Positions 18,527-27,987 of a DNA stretch of 64,000 nt are shown piece after piece. A program made the position numbers and the translations under genes. The DNA comes from Halobacillus sp. Marseille-P3879 (GTDB taxonomy: Bacteria; Bacillota; Bacilli; Bacillales; Halobacillaceae). The stretch spans positions 1,054,001 to 1,118,000 of the forward strand of contig NZ_OESS01000001.1 of assembly GCF_900240285.1 (NCBI RefSeq). Reading direction: 5' to 3'. Positions within the stretch are counted from its first letter, which is position 1, and each line of letters begins with the position of its first letter. Under the pieces are notes generated by a model, which was given only the letters and a program-made list of their open reading frames with translations, was not told the DNA's origin and did no database searches.

Positions 18527-19546
18527 TTGAAAGCCATTCAAGTGAAGGAACCTGGAGAATTGAATGTAGTAGATCTTAATGAACCCGAATTAATGAATCC
18601 ACAAGATGTGAAAATACGCATGAAGGCTATGGGAATATGCGGTTCAGACATGCACATTTTTCATGGGGAAAACCCATTTGCCACTTATCCACGGATTATT
18701 GGACATGAAATTGCAGGTGAAGTAATGGAGATTGGTGACTCAGTTTCTACACTTTCCCTGGGTGACAAAGTAGTAATAGAACCGATGGTGTCTTGTGGAG
18801 AATGTTACGCGTGTAAGCAGGCGAGACCAAATGTATGTGAAAACGTGGAAGTATACGGCGTTCACCGCGATGGGGGAGGCAGCCAGGTAATAGTTATTCC
18901 AGCCTCTCAGGTTCATCGAGTAGATCAATCATTAGATTGGTCAGAAATTGCTTTAATAGAACCGTTTACCATAGGAGCACAATCCATTTCCCGGGGAAAC
19001 GTACAAGAAGGGGACACTGTGTTTATAATCGGAGCAGGCCCCATTGGTCTCTGTTGTTTAAAGATGGCAAAAAAAGCAGGAGCTAAAGTAGCTATATCAG
19101 ATTTTAACGAAGAAAGACTCGAATTTGCAAAAAATTGGGGAGCTGATATGGTGATTAACCCTGCCAGTGCGGATATTACCGAGAGGGTTTTAACATGGAC
19201 AGATGGAACAGGAGCCAACGTGGTGATTGATGCAGTCGGGAATCCTAAAACGGTGGAACAAGCCATTTCTCTGACATCGGTGGCTGCAAGAGTTGTTCTG
19301 TTAGGTTTTTCAAATGAATTGTCTGAGATTGCCCAAGTAGATATTACAAAAAAAGAACTGACAATCTGTGGATCAAGACTGCAGACTCATCAGTTTTCGA
19401 AGATTATTAATCTATTTAATTCCTCAGAATTTAGTGTGAGAGATTTAGTGAGTCATCAATACGAGCTTTCTCAAGCTAAAGAAGCCTTTCAGTTAATGGA
19501 GGAGGCTCCTCCGGAAGTAAGAAAAGTCATTATAAAAATGGAATAA
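18527..19546 (+). CDS. zinc-dependent medium-chain dehydrogenase (YjmD-like)
   Basis: This 339-residue enzyme is a zinc alcohol/polyol dehydrogenase of the MDR superfamily. Catalytic zinc ligands are seen in MGICGSDMHIFHG and GHEIAGEV, the structural zinc Cys set in SCGECYACKQARPNVCE, and the NAD site in VFIIGAGPIGLCCLKMAKKAGA. TTG 18527 is preferred because GGGAGGAG lies eight bases upstream; an ATG at 18509 overlaps the previous stop and has no such site. YjmD of Bacillus subtilis occupies the same cluster position. It probably oxidises a sugar acid or alditol related to the hexuronate pathway. Confidence 0.85.
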   Translation: MKAIQVKEPGELNVVDLNEPELMNPQDVKIRMKAMGICGSDMHIFHGENPFATYPRIIGHEIAGEVMEIGDSVSTLSLGDKVVIEPMVSCGECYACKQARPNVCENVEVYGVHRDGGGSQVIVIPASQVHRVDQSLDWSEIALIEPFTIGAQSISRGNVQEGDTVFIIGAGPIGLCCLKMAKKAGAKVAISDFNEERLEFAKNWGADMVINPASADITERVLTWTDGTGANVVIDAVGNPKTVEQAISLTSVAARVVLLGFSNELSEIAQVDITKKELTICGSRLQTHQFSKIINLFNSSEFSVRDLVSHQYELSQAKEAFQLMEEAPPEVRKVIIKME

Positions 19547-19577
19547 AGCAAGTAATTATGCGAGGTGAGGGTACTCT

Positions 19578-20648
19578 ATGAAAATGACGATGCGGTGGTT
19601 TGGTGAAGAAAACGATCAAATTCCACTTGAACACATAAAGCAGGTTCCCGGGGTTGAGGGAGTCGTATGGGCTCTACATGATATTCCTGCGGGCGAGGAA
19701 TGGCCGATGCACCGAATTTCCGAGGTGAAAGAGCAGGCAGAAAATCAAGGACTACATATCGATGTAGTTGAAAGTGTAAATGTACATGAAGACATTAAAC
19801 TTGGCCTTCCAACAAGAGATCAATATATTAACAATTATATTAAAACGATTGAAAAGCTAGCTAAAGCTGGTGTCAAAGTCATTTGCTATAATTTCATGCC
19901 TGTATTTGATTGGACACGTACGAATCTTTATAAAGAATTAAATGATGGTTCTACAGCACTTTTCTTTGAAAAAGAGAAGATATCAGATATTGATCCGAAT
20001 GAACTCGTCCGTACCATAGCTTTGGATTCTAACTTCACTATGCCGGGCTGGGAACCAGAACGACTAGAACAACTATCAGAACTCTTTGAAAAATACCAAC
20101 ATGTAACAGAAGAGGATCTCTGGTCGAATTTGCAGTACTTTCTGGAAAGAGTTATACCAGCAGCTAAGGAAAACGATATTAAAATGGCTATTCATCCTGA
20201 CGATCCACCCTGGTCCGTATTTGGATTGCCAAGAATTATAACGAATAAGGAAAATTTGCAAAGGTTTTTAAAACTTGTTGACGACTCCTATAACGGGTTA
20301 ACTTTATGCAGTGGATCCCTGGGGGCTAACCCTCAAAATAACATTCCGGAAATGATAAACGAGTTTTCAGATCGTATCCATTTTGCACATATAAGAAATG
20401 TTCAAACCTTCGAGAATGGGGATTTTGTTGAAACATCGCATCGAACAAATGACGGTTCTGTTGATATTTATAAAGTAGTGGAAGCTTATCATCAGAACGG
20501 ATTTAATGGATATGTAAGGCCTGATCATGGCAGACATATTTGGGGAGAAGAATGTCGGCCTGGTTACGGCCTTTACGACAGGGGACTCGGCATTATGTAT
20601 TTGTGGGGGATTTGGGATTCCCTTAAACGAAATAAAAAAAGTAGGTGA
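19578..20648 (+). CDS. uxuA: mannonate dehydratase
   Basis: This 356-residue enzyme converts D-mannonate to 2-keto-3-deoxy-D-gluconate. The N-terminus [15 protein letters not shown] and the segment [16 protein letters not shown] are characteristic of UxuA, as are the metal-binding stretches [17 protein letters not shown] and RPDHGRH. The length is normal. It follows the YjmD-like gene and overlaps the next oxidoreductase by a few bases, giving the reductase-dehydratase pair that drains fructuronate to KDG. Confidence 0.93.
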   Translation: MKMTMRWFGEENDQIPLEHIKQVPGVEGVVWALHDIPAGEEWPMHRISEVKEQAENQGLHIDVVESVNVHEDIKLGLPTRDQYINNYIKTIEKLAKAGVKVICYNFMPVFDWTRTNLYKELNDGSTALFFEKEKISDIDPNELVRTIALDSNFTMPGWEPERLEQLSELFEKYQHVTEEDLWSNLQYFLERVIPAAKENDIKMAIHPDDPPWSVFGLPRIITNKENLQRFLKLVDDSYNGLTLCSGSLGANPQNNIPEMINEFSDRIHFAHIRNVQTFENGDFVETSHRTNDGSVDIYKVVEAYHQNGFNGYVRPDHGRHIWGEECRPGYGLYDRGLGIMYLWGIWDSLKRNKKSR

Positions 20649-20656
20649 GCAAGTAC

Positions 20657-21505
20657 ATGGTTATAAACAATACTAACTTAAAAGGGAAAGTAGCGGTAGT
20701 CACAGGGGGAAGCGGTGTTCTCTGCAGTACGATGGCTAAAGAGTTAGGCAGACTTGGTGCAAAAGTGGCTATATTAAATCGAAGTGAAGAATCAGGAAAG
20801 AAGGTTGAGGAATCAATTACAGAAAAAGGGGGAGAAGCGTTAGCCATTCCTTGTGATGTACTTGACAAGGACAGTGTACGTAGAGCGGAAGAAATCGTAA
20901 CTTCTAAATTAGGGGTATGCGAATTGCTCATTAACGGGGCAGGAGGGAACCACCCGGACGGAACTACGGATAATGAAACACTTAAATTAGAGGACTTCGA
21001 ACAAGAAGATTTATCCACGTTTTTTGATATGACAACGGAAGGATTCCAATTCGTGTTTAACTTGAACTTAGTGGGCACATTTATACCTACGCAGGTTTTT
21101 TCAAAGAAAATGGTCAACCGAAAAGGGGCCTCTATTATTAACATGTCTTCTATGAGTGCTCCTTCTCCCATGACAAAGGTACCGGCTTATAGTGCGGCCA
21201 AAGCAGGGATAAATAATTTCACCCAGTGGTTAGCCGTTCATATGGCCGATGCAGGGATAAGAGTTAATGCCATTGCTCCTGGTTTTTTTCTTACAGACCA
21301 AAATAGAAAAATGCTGACCAATGAAGATGGAAGTTTAACAGCACGCTCCCACAAGATTATTAGTCATACTCCAATGCAGAGGTTTGGAACACCAGAAGAC
21401 TTACTCGGCACCTTAGTTTGGCTGGCTGATGAAAATATGTCTGGTTTTGTCACTGGCATTACTGTTCCTGTAGATGGTGGTTTTTTAGCTTACTCTGGAG
21501 TGTAG
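20657..21505 (+). CDS. SDR mannonate/fructuronate oxidoreductase (YjmF-like)
   Basis: A 282-residue short-chain dehydrogenase with the NAD motif [15 protein letters not shown] near the N-terminus, the NGAGG segment, the catalytic Ser of INMSSMS and YSAAK as the YxxxK motif. It resembles YjmF, the Bacillus D-fructuronate/D-mannonate reductase that takes the place of the E. coli UxuB. ATG 20657 follows AGGTGAG; an upstream GTG at 20645 overlaps the uxuA stop. It is the last gene of the operon and supplies mannonate to UxuA. Confidence 0.85.
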   Translation: MVINNTNLKGKVAVVTGGSGVLCSTMAKELGRLGAKVAILNRSEESGKKVEESITEKGGEALAIPCDVLDKDSVRRAEEIVTSKLGVCELLINGAGGNHPDGTTDNETLKLEDFEQEDLSTFFDMTTEGFQFVFNLNLVGTFIPTQVFSKKMVNRKGASIINMSSMSAPSPMTKVPAYSAAKAGINNFTQWLAVHMADAGIRVNAIAPGFFLTDQNRKMLTNEDGSLTARSHKIISHTPMQRFGTPEDLLGTLVWLADENMSGFVTGITVPVDGGFLAYSGV

Positions 21506-21654
21506 ACGAGCAGGGTTAGAACGAGATGGAAAAGAGGTACTTCTTAACAACGTAAAAAAAGAGAACGGTAAGATCTCAAGTAGATTAATAAAGTCCTATT
21601 CTCTAAAGCATCACAAGAATGATTATGTTCTTTCGCGAATAAAAAAGACTAAAC

Positions 21655-21699
21655 CCGAACTATCTCGCCCCTTTATAGATAATGGGAATGATAGTTCGG
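21655..21699. terminator. hairpin terminator between convergent operons
   Basis: CCGAACTATC (21655-21664) pairs perfectly with GATAGTTCGG (21690-21699). On the minus strand the stem is followed by a T-rich run, so it mainly ends the amylase transcript. Confidence 0.7.
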
Positions 21700-21711
21700 A
21701 TCTTTTGTGAG

Positions 21712-23187
21712 CTAAAACCCTTTATGTTTATACTTAATTAAAACAGTGGAATTTGAGGGGAGTATGACTGTTTTTTTACTAACCTTAACTCTATTATGAC
21801 TAGAAAAAATTTTCTTCCCTTTTTTCTCTACCGACAGTGCCATCGGTTGCTCTGAAATATTGTGATACATATCTAGAGAATTATTCTCATAGGAGCGTCT
21901 GTAAGCAATAATGTGGGGGTTATTTACTTGGATCTCTGTTAAATCTCCCTTTTGAAGTTCAACATGTTTATGACGAAGGCGGACAAATTCGCGGTAATGA
22001 TTTAACAAGGAATCCTTCTGTTCGTCTTGTGCTTCTACTGAAACTCCGTTATGGCCTGTGTTATATTCCGGGATTCTCCACGTAGTCTGTCCTTCCCCCT
22101 CTCCTTCATACCAGCGGAAGGGTTCACGGATGAATTCATCAGGCTTTTGGCCCGTCATACCGATTTCCTCCCCATAGTAAATAAACGGGTTCCCTGGCAG
22201 TGTCAGAAGGATGGCTGCTGCTGTCTTTGCTTTGTTGAGATTACTGGCAAATTCACTCATGCCACGATTTTGATCGTGATTGGTTAAAAAGACGGCATCG
22301 ATTTTACTCGGATTATGCGGATGGTATAATTCTTCGGTAGAAAGGGCAGTGCGGACGACACCCTGGTCGTAATTATTTTTAATGGAACGGACTATGACGT
22401 CTGCTAAACTAAAGTTAAACAGCGAATCTAAAGATTGATAATAGGGAGCCACCACTTCTGGTTGATCCCACACCTCGCCGACTAAATAAACTTCCGGGTT
22501 TATTTCTCTCATAGCTTCACGAAATTCGTTCCACCATTCGATGTTTTTTCTCGTACCCTCGTCAAAGATATGCAGAGCGGCATCTAAACGGAATCCATCT
22601 GCCCCTTGATTGAGCCAGAACCTCCCTATCTCCTTCACTTTTTCTCGCACTTCCTGGTTCTCGAAGTTAAGATCGGGCATTCCGTACCAGAACACGCCAT
22701 AATAATAACCTTCCCCGTTCGGGTTTTTGTGCCATAGCTGCTGTCCCCATGGTCCTTTTTCATTAAGATCTGTGTCCTCATCAGCCCATACGTAATAATC
22801 TCGGTATCTATTATTAAAGGAAGTACTTGCTTCTTTAAACCAGGGATGTTCTATGCTTGTATGATTAATGACTAGATCTATTATTACTGTCATATTCCTT
22901 TCGTGCGCTTCAGAGACAAGCTTATGAAAATCTTCTAAAGTTCCATAATCAGGATCGACGCTGTAATAATCAATCACATCGTATTTATGATAGCTAGGTG
23001 ATGGGCTGATCGGCATCAGCCATATGCCATCGACCTGTAAGTCTTTTTTGCTGCCGGGGTCTCCTGTATTTAAATAATCCAGCTGCGCTGTAATTCCATT
23101 CAAATCACCATGTCCATCGCCGTCTGAATCATAAAATGAGTTAACATAGATTTCATAAAACACGCCGTTTTTATTATCTCTATTCAT
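21712..23187 (-). CDS. GH13 alpha-amylase-family glycosidase, cytoplasmic
   Basis: This 491-residue protein has no signal peptide and the full GH13 set: VINHTS (region I), GFRLDAALH with the nucleophile Asp (II), LVGEVWD with the acid/base Glu (III) and LTNHDQNR (IV). It hydrolyses alpha-glucosidic bonds in imported malto-oligosaccharides or related sugars; the exact specificity cannot be decided by eye. The upstream ribosome binding site is weak (GGGGCG). It is monocistronic and convergent with the uxu-type operon. Confidence 0.85.
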   Translation of the reverse strand: MNRDNKNGVFYEIYVNSFYDSDGDGHGDLNGITAQLDYLNTGDPGSKKDLQVDGIWLMPISPSPSYHKYDVIDYYSVDPDYGTLEDFHKLVSEAHERNMTVIIDLVINHTSIEHPWFKEASTSFNNRYRDYYVWADEDTDLNEKGPWGQQLWHKNPNGEGYYYGVFWYGMPDLNFENQEVREKVKEIGRFWLNQGADGFRLDAALHIFDEGTRKNIEWWNEFREAMREINPEVYLVGEVWDQPEVVAPYYQSLDSLFNFSLADVIVRSIKNNYDQGVVRTALSTEELYHPHNPSKIDAVFLTNHDQNRGMSEFASNLNKAKTAAAILLTLPGNPFIYYGEEIGMTGQKPDEFIREPFRWYEGEGEGQTTWRIPEYNTGHNGVSVEAQDEQKDSLLNHYREFVRLRHKHVELQKGDLTEIQVNNPHIIAYRRSYENNSLDMYHNISEQPMALSVEKKGKKIFSSHNRVKVSKKTVILPSNSTVLIKYKHKGF

Positions 23188-23327
23188 TTATTCGCCCCGT
23201 TTCCATGTGGATAATAGATAAATGACTGCTGACAAAGGAGATTCGTGTCTACAACTTTGTTAAAATATTACCACCATTGGAAAATAGGTACAATCATTAT
23301 TTTCATGGAAGAGGCTCAACTTTTTGT

Positions 23328-24086
23328 TTACTCTATCGGTGTGAATGTAGCAGACAGCGTCAGTTCAATTACGTCTCCGTCATCTGCAGTAAATACATAC
23401 TCCTCTTCAAATAATTCGTCGTGACCGAGCAGAATATTAACTTTCATCCCATCATTTACGAAAAAGTTGCCATTTCCGCTCGCTGGAGTCACTTTATATC
23501 GCCCGGCCGGTAAATCCTTTCCTACATCAAAGAAACCGGCAGACAGTGTGACAGGATCGCCTTTTGCTTCCTCTACATTTCCTGTTACAGCTTTAAGTTC
23601 GTCTTTTTTCGCTTGTATATCTTCTTCTAATTGCTTCAGTTCTCCATTTTTTTCTTTAAGCTGACTGTCAAATTTATCAATTTCTTGTCCGGTCTCTTTT
23701 TCTTTGTCTTTAATTTGCTGCTGCAGTTCTTCTATAAGTTTTTTATTTTCTTCTTCTTTCGTTTCAATATCATCCGTTAAGGTTTTCATTTGTTCTTCGA
23801 GCGCATCTTTATCATCAATTAATGTGAGGACTTCCTTGTATTCTTCCTGGCTGTCTTTAAGGTTACCTTCAATTTCCTTTAGTTCTGTTGATTGTTCTGC
23901 ACTCTTATTTACCAGTTCCTCGTACGCAAGCTTCTCCCCATCTAGCTCGGCTGTGGCGCTGGCCAAGCCTATCCCCCAGAAGACTCCCCATGACAGGGCC
24001 AGTGCGATCGTCAGGGCTGTCCATTTCAACCATGGGTTAACTGTTTTCCACTTGCTAGGTTTCTTTTCTTCTTTTTGATCTGGCAA
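23328..24086 (-). CDS. single-pass membrane protein with coiled coil and beta-rich C-terminal domain
   Basis: Unknown function. The 252-residue protein starts at TTG 24086, six bases after AAGGAGGG; the longer frame to 24170 lacks a site. A charged N-terminus leads to one membrane helix (TALTIALALSWGVFWGIGLA), then about 110 residues of heptad-rich coiled coil, and a C-terminal domain with the segment AGFFDVGKDLPAGRYKVTP, a pattern seen in several Bacillus surface lipoproteins. It probably exposes the beta domain outside the cell. It may be involved in envelope or adhesion functions, but that is a guess. Confidence 0.7.
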   Translation of the reverse strand: MPDQKEEKKPSKWKTVNPWLKWTALTIALALSWGVFWGIGLASATAELDGEKLAYEELVNKSAEQSTELKEIEGNLKDSQEEYKEVLTLIDDKDALEEQMKTLTDDIETKEEENKKLIEELQQQIKDKEKETGQEIDKFDSQLKEKNGELKQLEEDIQAKKDELKAVTGNVEEAKGDPVTLSAGFFDVGKDLPAGRYKVTPASGNGNFFVNDGMKVNILLGHDELFEEEYVFTADDGDVIELTLSATFTPIE

Positions 24087-24233
24087 ATGAATCCCTCCTT
24101 GTAAACAGCTCGTGTTTAAAAAATATACTTGAGAGGAAGGTAAAATATTACAAGCCTTGCTGAGTATCACCTATATATTGAAAACTTTCTGTAAGAAATT
24201 TTTAATGGTCTATCAAAAAGAGGGAGGATTTTT

Positions 24234-25457
24234 ATGGAAAATAGTTTAATTCAACCCGACGATATATGGATCTTATGGGCATTTCTTGCCGGATGGGCGG
24301 CTGTAAGTATCTACCTGGAGCAGAATTATAAATGGGCTTCGAAGCTTTCTGGCGCAATTATTGCGCTGGTCGGGGCGATGATTCTGGCCAATGTCGGTAT
24401 CATTCCGCTTGAGTCGCCGGCTTATGATACGGTTTGGGAATATGGTGTTCCGCTTGCCATCCCGCTGCTGTTGTTTCAAGCGAATATTCGTAAGATTTGG
24501 AATGAAAGCGGCCGATTACTGTTACTTTTTTTCTTAAGTGCAGCTGGAACAGTCGCTGGAGCAATTATAGGATTTTTTCTATTAAAAGATATTGTGCCTG
24601 GGCTCGATCAGGTAGGTGCGATGATGACCGGGTCCTATATAGGCGGCGGGGTCAATTTTGCTGCTCTTTCTACAAAGTTTGAAGCACCGGGTGAACTCGT
24701 TTCTTCTGCGGTCGTTGCGGATAACTTGATGATGGCGCTGTATTTCTTTATTTTAATGGCGCTTCCTGCAATCAATTTTTTCACGAAAAAGTTTAAAACT
24801 CCATATATGGATGAACGTTCCAAGATAAGTTCCCAGGAACGTGGCGAAACGGAGGCTGCGTCGTATTGGGGACGAAAGGAAATGTCGCTTCAGGATATTG
24901 GGCTGGCTGTCGGTACTTCATTTGCTCTCGTAGCCGTTTCTTTTTTCATTGCCGATTGGTTTGCCGTAGTAATTCCTGCCTGGGAGGATACCCATATTAT
25001 AGCTAATGTGCTGAATGGGATTCTTGGGGACGGCTACTTAATGTTAACGACGCTGACTATGGTTGCGGTTACTATGTTCCCACGGTATTTTGAAGGAATT
25101 CGCGGGGCCCAGGAGATCGGTACATATTTAATTTATATTTTCTTTGTTGTCATCGGTGTTCCGGCTTCCATTGTGCTGATTTTTCAAAACGCCCCAATGC
25201 TGCTAGTATTCGTTTTTATTGTGGTAATGAGTAATATGCTCGTTTCCTTTGTATTAGGACGTTTATTTAAGTTCAGCCTGGAGGAAGTGATCGTTGCGTC
25301 AAATGCGAACATCGGGGGTCCGACAACGGCGGCAGCGATGGCGATTGCCAAAGGCTGGACGAAGCTGGTGGTACCGATTTTATTAGTAGGGACACTCGGG
25401 TATATTGTTGGGAACTATATTGGGACAGGGATTGGTGTATGGTTCAGCGGCTTTTAA
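24234..25457 (+). CDS. DUF819-family integral membrane protein (YjcL-like)
   Basis: A 407-residue protein with about eleven hydrophobic segments and the DUF819 landmarks SGAIIALVGAMILANVGIIP, GVPLAIPLLLFQANIRKI and SNANIGGPTTAAAMAIAKGW. The family is widespread and resembles ion/solute carriers, but has no settled substrate. ATG 24234 follows GAGGGAGG. It stands alone, divergent from the coiled-coil protein and upstream of the cobalamin riboswitch. Confidence 0.85.
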   Translation: MENSLIQPDDIWILWAFLAGWAAVSIYLEQNYKWASKLSGAIIALVGAMILANVGIIPLESPAYDTVWEYGVPLAIPLLLFQANIRKIWNESGRLLLLFFLSAAGTVAGAIIGFFLLKDIVPGLDQVGAMMTGSYIGGGVNFAALSTKFEAPGELVSSAVVADNLMMALYFFILMALPAINFFTKKFKTPYMDERSKISSQERGETEAASYWGRKEMSLQDIGLAVGTSFALVAVSFFIADWFAVVIPAWEDTHIIANVLNGILGDGYLMLTTLTMVAVTMFPRYFEGIRGAQEIGTYLIYIFFVVIGVPASIVLIFQNAPMLLVFVFIVVMSNMLVSFVLGRLFKFSLEEVIVASNANIGGPTTAAAMAIAKGWTKLVVPILLVGTLGYIVGNYIGTGIGVWFSGF

Positions 25458-25646
25458 TGCAGGGTCTTTCTGCATTCTGCGAACATTCCAGCATATGACA
25501 TTTTTCGAACTAGACGGACTTTTTATAAAATTGCCCGTGAAAATAGAAATAAGCCGCTATTCCCGACAGACTGAACTGGTGATTATTTAACTCGTGATTT
25601 TTCCCTGGACTTCCATTAAAATAGAAGAGAAATAGAATATTGTCGT

Positions 25647-25809
25647 AAAAATAGGCGTGATGGATCCCATCACTTAAAAGGGAAGCTGGTTCGATTCCAG
25701 CGCGGTCCCGCCACTGTATTTGCGAGCGACCTGCATCATTCCACTGTGTGCTTAAGCATGGGAAGGAGCAGCGAGCGATGACCATAAGCCAGGAGACCTA
25801 CCTATTTTT
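25647..25809 (+). ncRNA. cobalamin riboswitch
   Basis: The closing stem AAAAATAGG (25647-25655) pairs with CCTATTTTT (25801-25809). Between them lie the conserved segments GGGAAGCTGGTTCGATTCCA (25680-25699), the following GCGGTCCCGCCACTG block and the B12 box GCCAGGAGACCT (25788-25799). It should bind adenosylcobalamin and switch off the downstream corrinoid uptake and salvage operon. A terminator-like hairpin follows at 25886. Confidence 0.95.
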
Positions 25810-25885
25810 CTTCACCAGGAACCTACGCGGATAGGAGGTGTGATCGGGTGCGGTTTGTCATTAGCGGCCGCATAGCAGGTTATGT

Positions 25886-25919
25886 ATACACATCTAAAAT
25901 GTAGGGTGTGTATTTTTTG
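25886..25919 (+). terminator. riboswitch expression-platform terminator
   Basis: ATACACA (25886-25892) pairs with TGTGTAT (25907-25913) followed by TTTTTT, 77 bases after the aptamer and 30 bases before btuF. It is probably the regulated terminator of the riboswitch. Confidence 0.7.
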
Positions 25920-25948
25920 TGTTGAATTAATTAAAAGGGGAGAGTTTA

Positions 25949-26929
25949 ATGAAAAAATATTGGCGTTACATAGGTGCAGTTTGTTTGTCAGCAGGTCTGC
26001 TGGCTGGGTGTGCAGACGATTCAAATGAAGAAACAAATGAGGAAACTCCAGAAGAAAGCAGTGAGGAAGCATCTTCAGGAGAAACGAGCTATCCGCTGAC
26101 GGTGGAAGATGCCATGGCCAATGAAGTAGAAATCGAAGAGGATCCGGAGCGTATTATCAGCCTAATTCCAAGCAATACGGAAATTGTATATGAACTCGGT
26201 GCCGGAGATGAAGTCGTCGGAGTTACTGAGAACGATAACTACCCCGAGGAAGTGACTGAACTCGAACAAGTCGGTGGCATGGAGATTAACGTGGAAAAAG
26301 TACTCTCACTCGAGCCGGATTTAGTGCTGGCGCATGCTTCCGGTGCTCATAATTCGCAGGAAGCGCTTGATCAAATTGAGGAGGCCGGTATTCCGGTTTA
26401 CGTCGTAGAGGATGCGACCAGCTTTGATGGTGTTTACGATACGATCAATACTATTGGTGAGCTTGTGAATGAGCAGGAAAGCGCGGAAGAGATCGTAACG
26501 GGTATGCAGGAGGATGTAGACTCTATTGAAGCCAAGGCGGAAGAAATCGAAGAAACGAAAAGTGTATTCGTTGAAGTATCCCCTGAACCGGAGATCTATA
26601 CAACGGGTACAGGAACGTTTATGAATGAAATGCTTGAAATGATTCAGGCAGAAAATGCAGCGGCAGACGAAGAAGGCTGGGTACAGCTGAACGAAGAAGC
26701 CGTTATTGACATGCAGCCGGATGTAATCGTCACCACGTACGGGTACTATACCGAGGATCCCGTGGCCCAGGTGACAGGTCGTGAAGGCTGGGAAGAAGTA
26801 CCGGCCGTAGCCAATGAAGAAGTCATCGATGTCCATTCTGACCTTGTTACACGTTCCGGACCGCGACTCGTCGAAGGTCTGGAAGAGTTAGCTGAAGCAG
26901 TTTACCCTGACACGTTCAGTGATGAGTAA
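25949..26929 (+). CDS. btuF: corrinoid-binding lipoprotein of an ABC importer
   Basis: This 326-residue protein has a lipoprotein signal (lipobox LAGC at about 18-21), an acidic linker, and the helical-backbone metal-chelate/B12-binding fold: RIISLIPSNTEIVYELGAG near the start and the domain-joining helix in the middle. It captures cobalamin or cobinamide for BtuC. The riboswitch upstream and the B12 genes downstream support cobalamin over siderophore or haem. RBS AAAGGGGAG precedes the ATG. Confidence 0.9.
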   Translation: MKKYWRYIGAVCLSAGLLAGCADDSNEETNEETPEESSEEASSGETSYPLTVEDAMANEVEIEEDPERIISLIPSNTEIVYELGAGDEVVGVTENDNYPEEVTELEQVGGMEINVEKVLSLEPDLVLAHASGAHNSQEALDQIEEAGIPVYVVEDATSFDGVYDTINTIGELVNEQESAEEIVTGMQEDVDSIEAKAEEIEETKSVFVEVSPEPEIYTTGTGTFMNEMLEMIQAENAAADEEGWVQLNEEAVIDMQPDVIVTTYGYYTEDPVAQVTGREGWEEVPAVANEEVIDVHSDLVTRSGPRLVEGLEELAEAVYPDTFSDE

Positions 26930-27947
26930 ATTTTTTACCTATGCGGGATCCTTGATTGTTCTTGCGGCAGCGGTTCTGGCAGGCGTAGGAGCTGGAAGTG
27001 TTACGGTTCCGCTGCCTGAAATCGTCGGTGTTCTCATAGAAGCAGCAGCGCCTTTTTCACCAGCAGAAGGGTCCGTTAATGCAAGTATTATTGTAGATGT
27101 CAGGCTGCCTCGCGTGTTATTAGCTGGTCTCGTTGGAGCGTCGCTTGCGATATCTGGAGCGGCGTTCCAAGGCCTATTGCAAAATCCGCTCGCAGATCCA
27201 TACACATTAGGCGTGTCTTCTGGAGCTTCAGTCGGTGCTGTGCTCGTGTTGTTTCTCGGGCTTTCCTTTCCTATATTTGCGATATTCACTCTGCCGATTA
27301 TGAGTATCGTAACTGCCGTTCTGACGCTGTTGTTTGTGATTACATTTGCAAGAATGCTTGATAAAACACTATCTATAGAAACACTCATACTAACTGGGAT
27401 TGTAATGGGCTCGTTTCTCGGTTCCGTCATTTCACTAATGATTGCGCTGACCGGAGAAGAACTCAGGCAGATCGTCGGCTGGCTGCTTGGAAGTGTAGCG
27501 ATGAGAGGATGGAATTATGTTGGCCTGCTTATCCCTTTCTTTGTGATCGGATCCCTGCTGCTTCTTATTCAAGGTCAGGAACTCAATGCGATGTCACTTG
27601 GCGAAGAACGCGCAAAGCAGCTTGGTGTCCCGACCGAAAAAAGAAAAGCCATCATTTTACTTGCTGCTTCGATTTTAACGGGAGCGGCGGTAGCAGTTTC
27701 GGGCACAATTGGCTTTGTCGGATTAGTGGTCCCGCATATCTGCCGGAAATTATTCGGCGTCGATCATCGACATTTACTGCCGCTATCGTTAATTAACGGT
27801 GCTACGTTTCTTATTCTTGCTGATCTCATATCCCGAACAATAATTGCTCCCGTTGAACTTCCGATCGGAGTCATTACCTCGTTAATTGGAGCGCCAATTT
27901 TTGCTGTGATATTGTATCATCAGCGAAAAGAGCGGGCTGTCGCTTGA
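26922..27947 (+). CDS. btuC: corrinoid ABC transporter permease
   Basis: A 341-residue FecCD/BtuC-type permease with about ten membrane segments, the motif SGAAFQGLLQNPLADPYTLGVSSGA, and the C-terminal GFVGLVVPHICRKLFGVDHR that touches the ATPase. The start ATG 26922 overlaps the end of btuF by eight bases. It forms the pore for corrinoids bound by BtuF. Confidence 0.92.
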   Translation: MSKFFTYAGSLIVLAAAVLAGVGAGSVTVPLPEIVGVLIEAAAPFSPAEGSVNASIIVDVRLPRVLLAGLVGASLAISGAAFQGLLQNPLADPYTLGVSSGASVGAVLVLFLGLSFPIFAIFTLPIMSIVTAVLTLLFVITFARMLDKTLSIETLILTGIVMGSFLGSVISLMIALTGEELRQIVGWLLGSVAMRGWNYVGLLIPFFVIGSLLLLIQGQELNAMSLGEERAKQLGVPTEKRKAIILLAASILTGAAVAVSGTIGFVGLVVPHICRKLFGVDHRHLLPLSLINGATFLILADLISRTIIAPVELPIGVITSLIGAPIFAVILYHQRKERAVA

Positions 27948-27987
27948 TCAGGGCGGAAACCACGAATGAAAGGAGAGCCATATCATC

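Noticed and set aside
25510-26072. Minus-strand frames opposite the riboswitch and start of btuF
   Set aside because: They run antisense to a clear cobalamin riboswitch and to the lipoprotein start, with no signals of their own.
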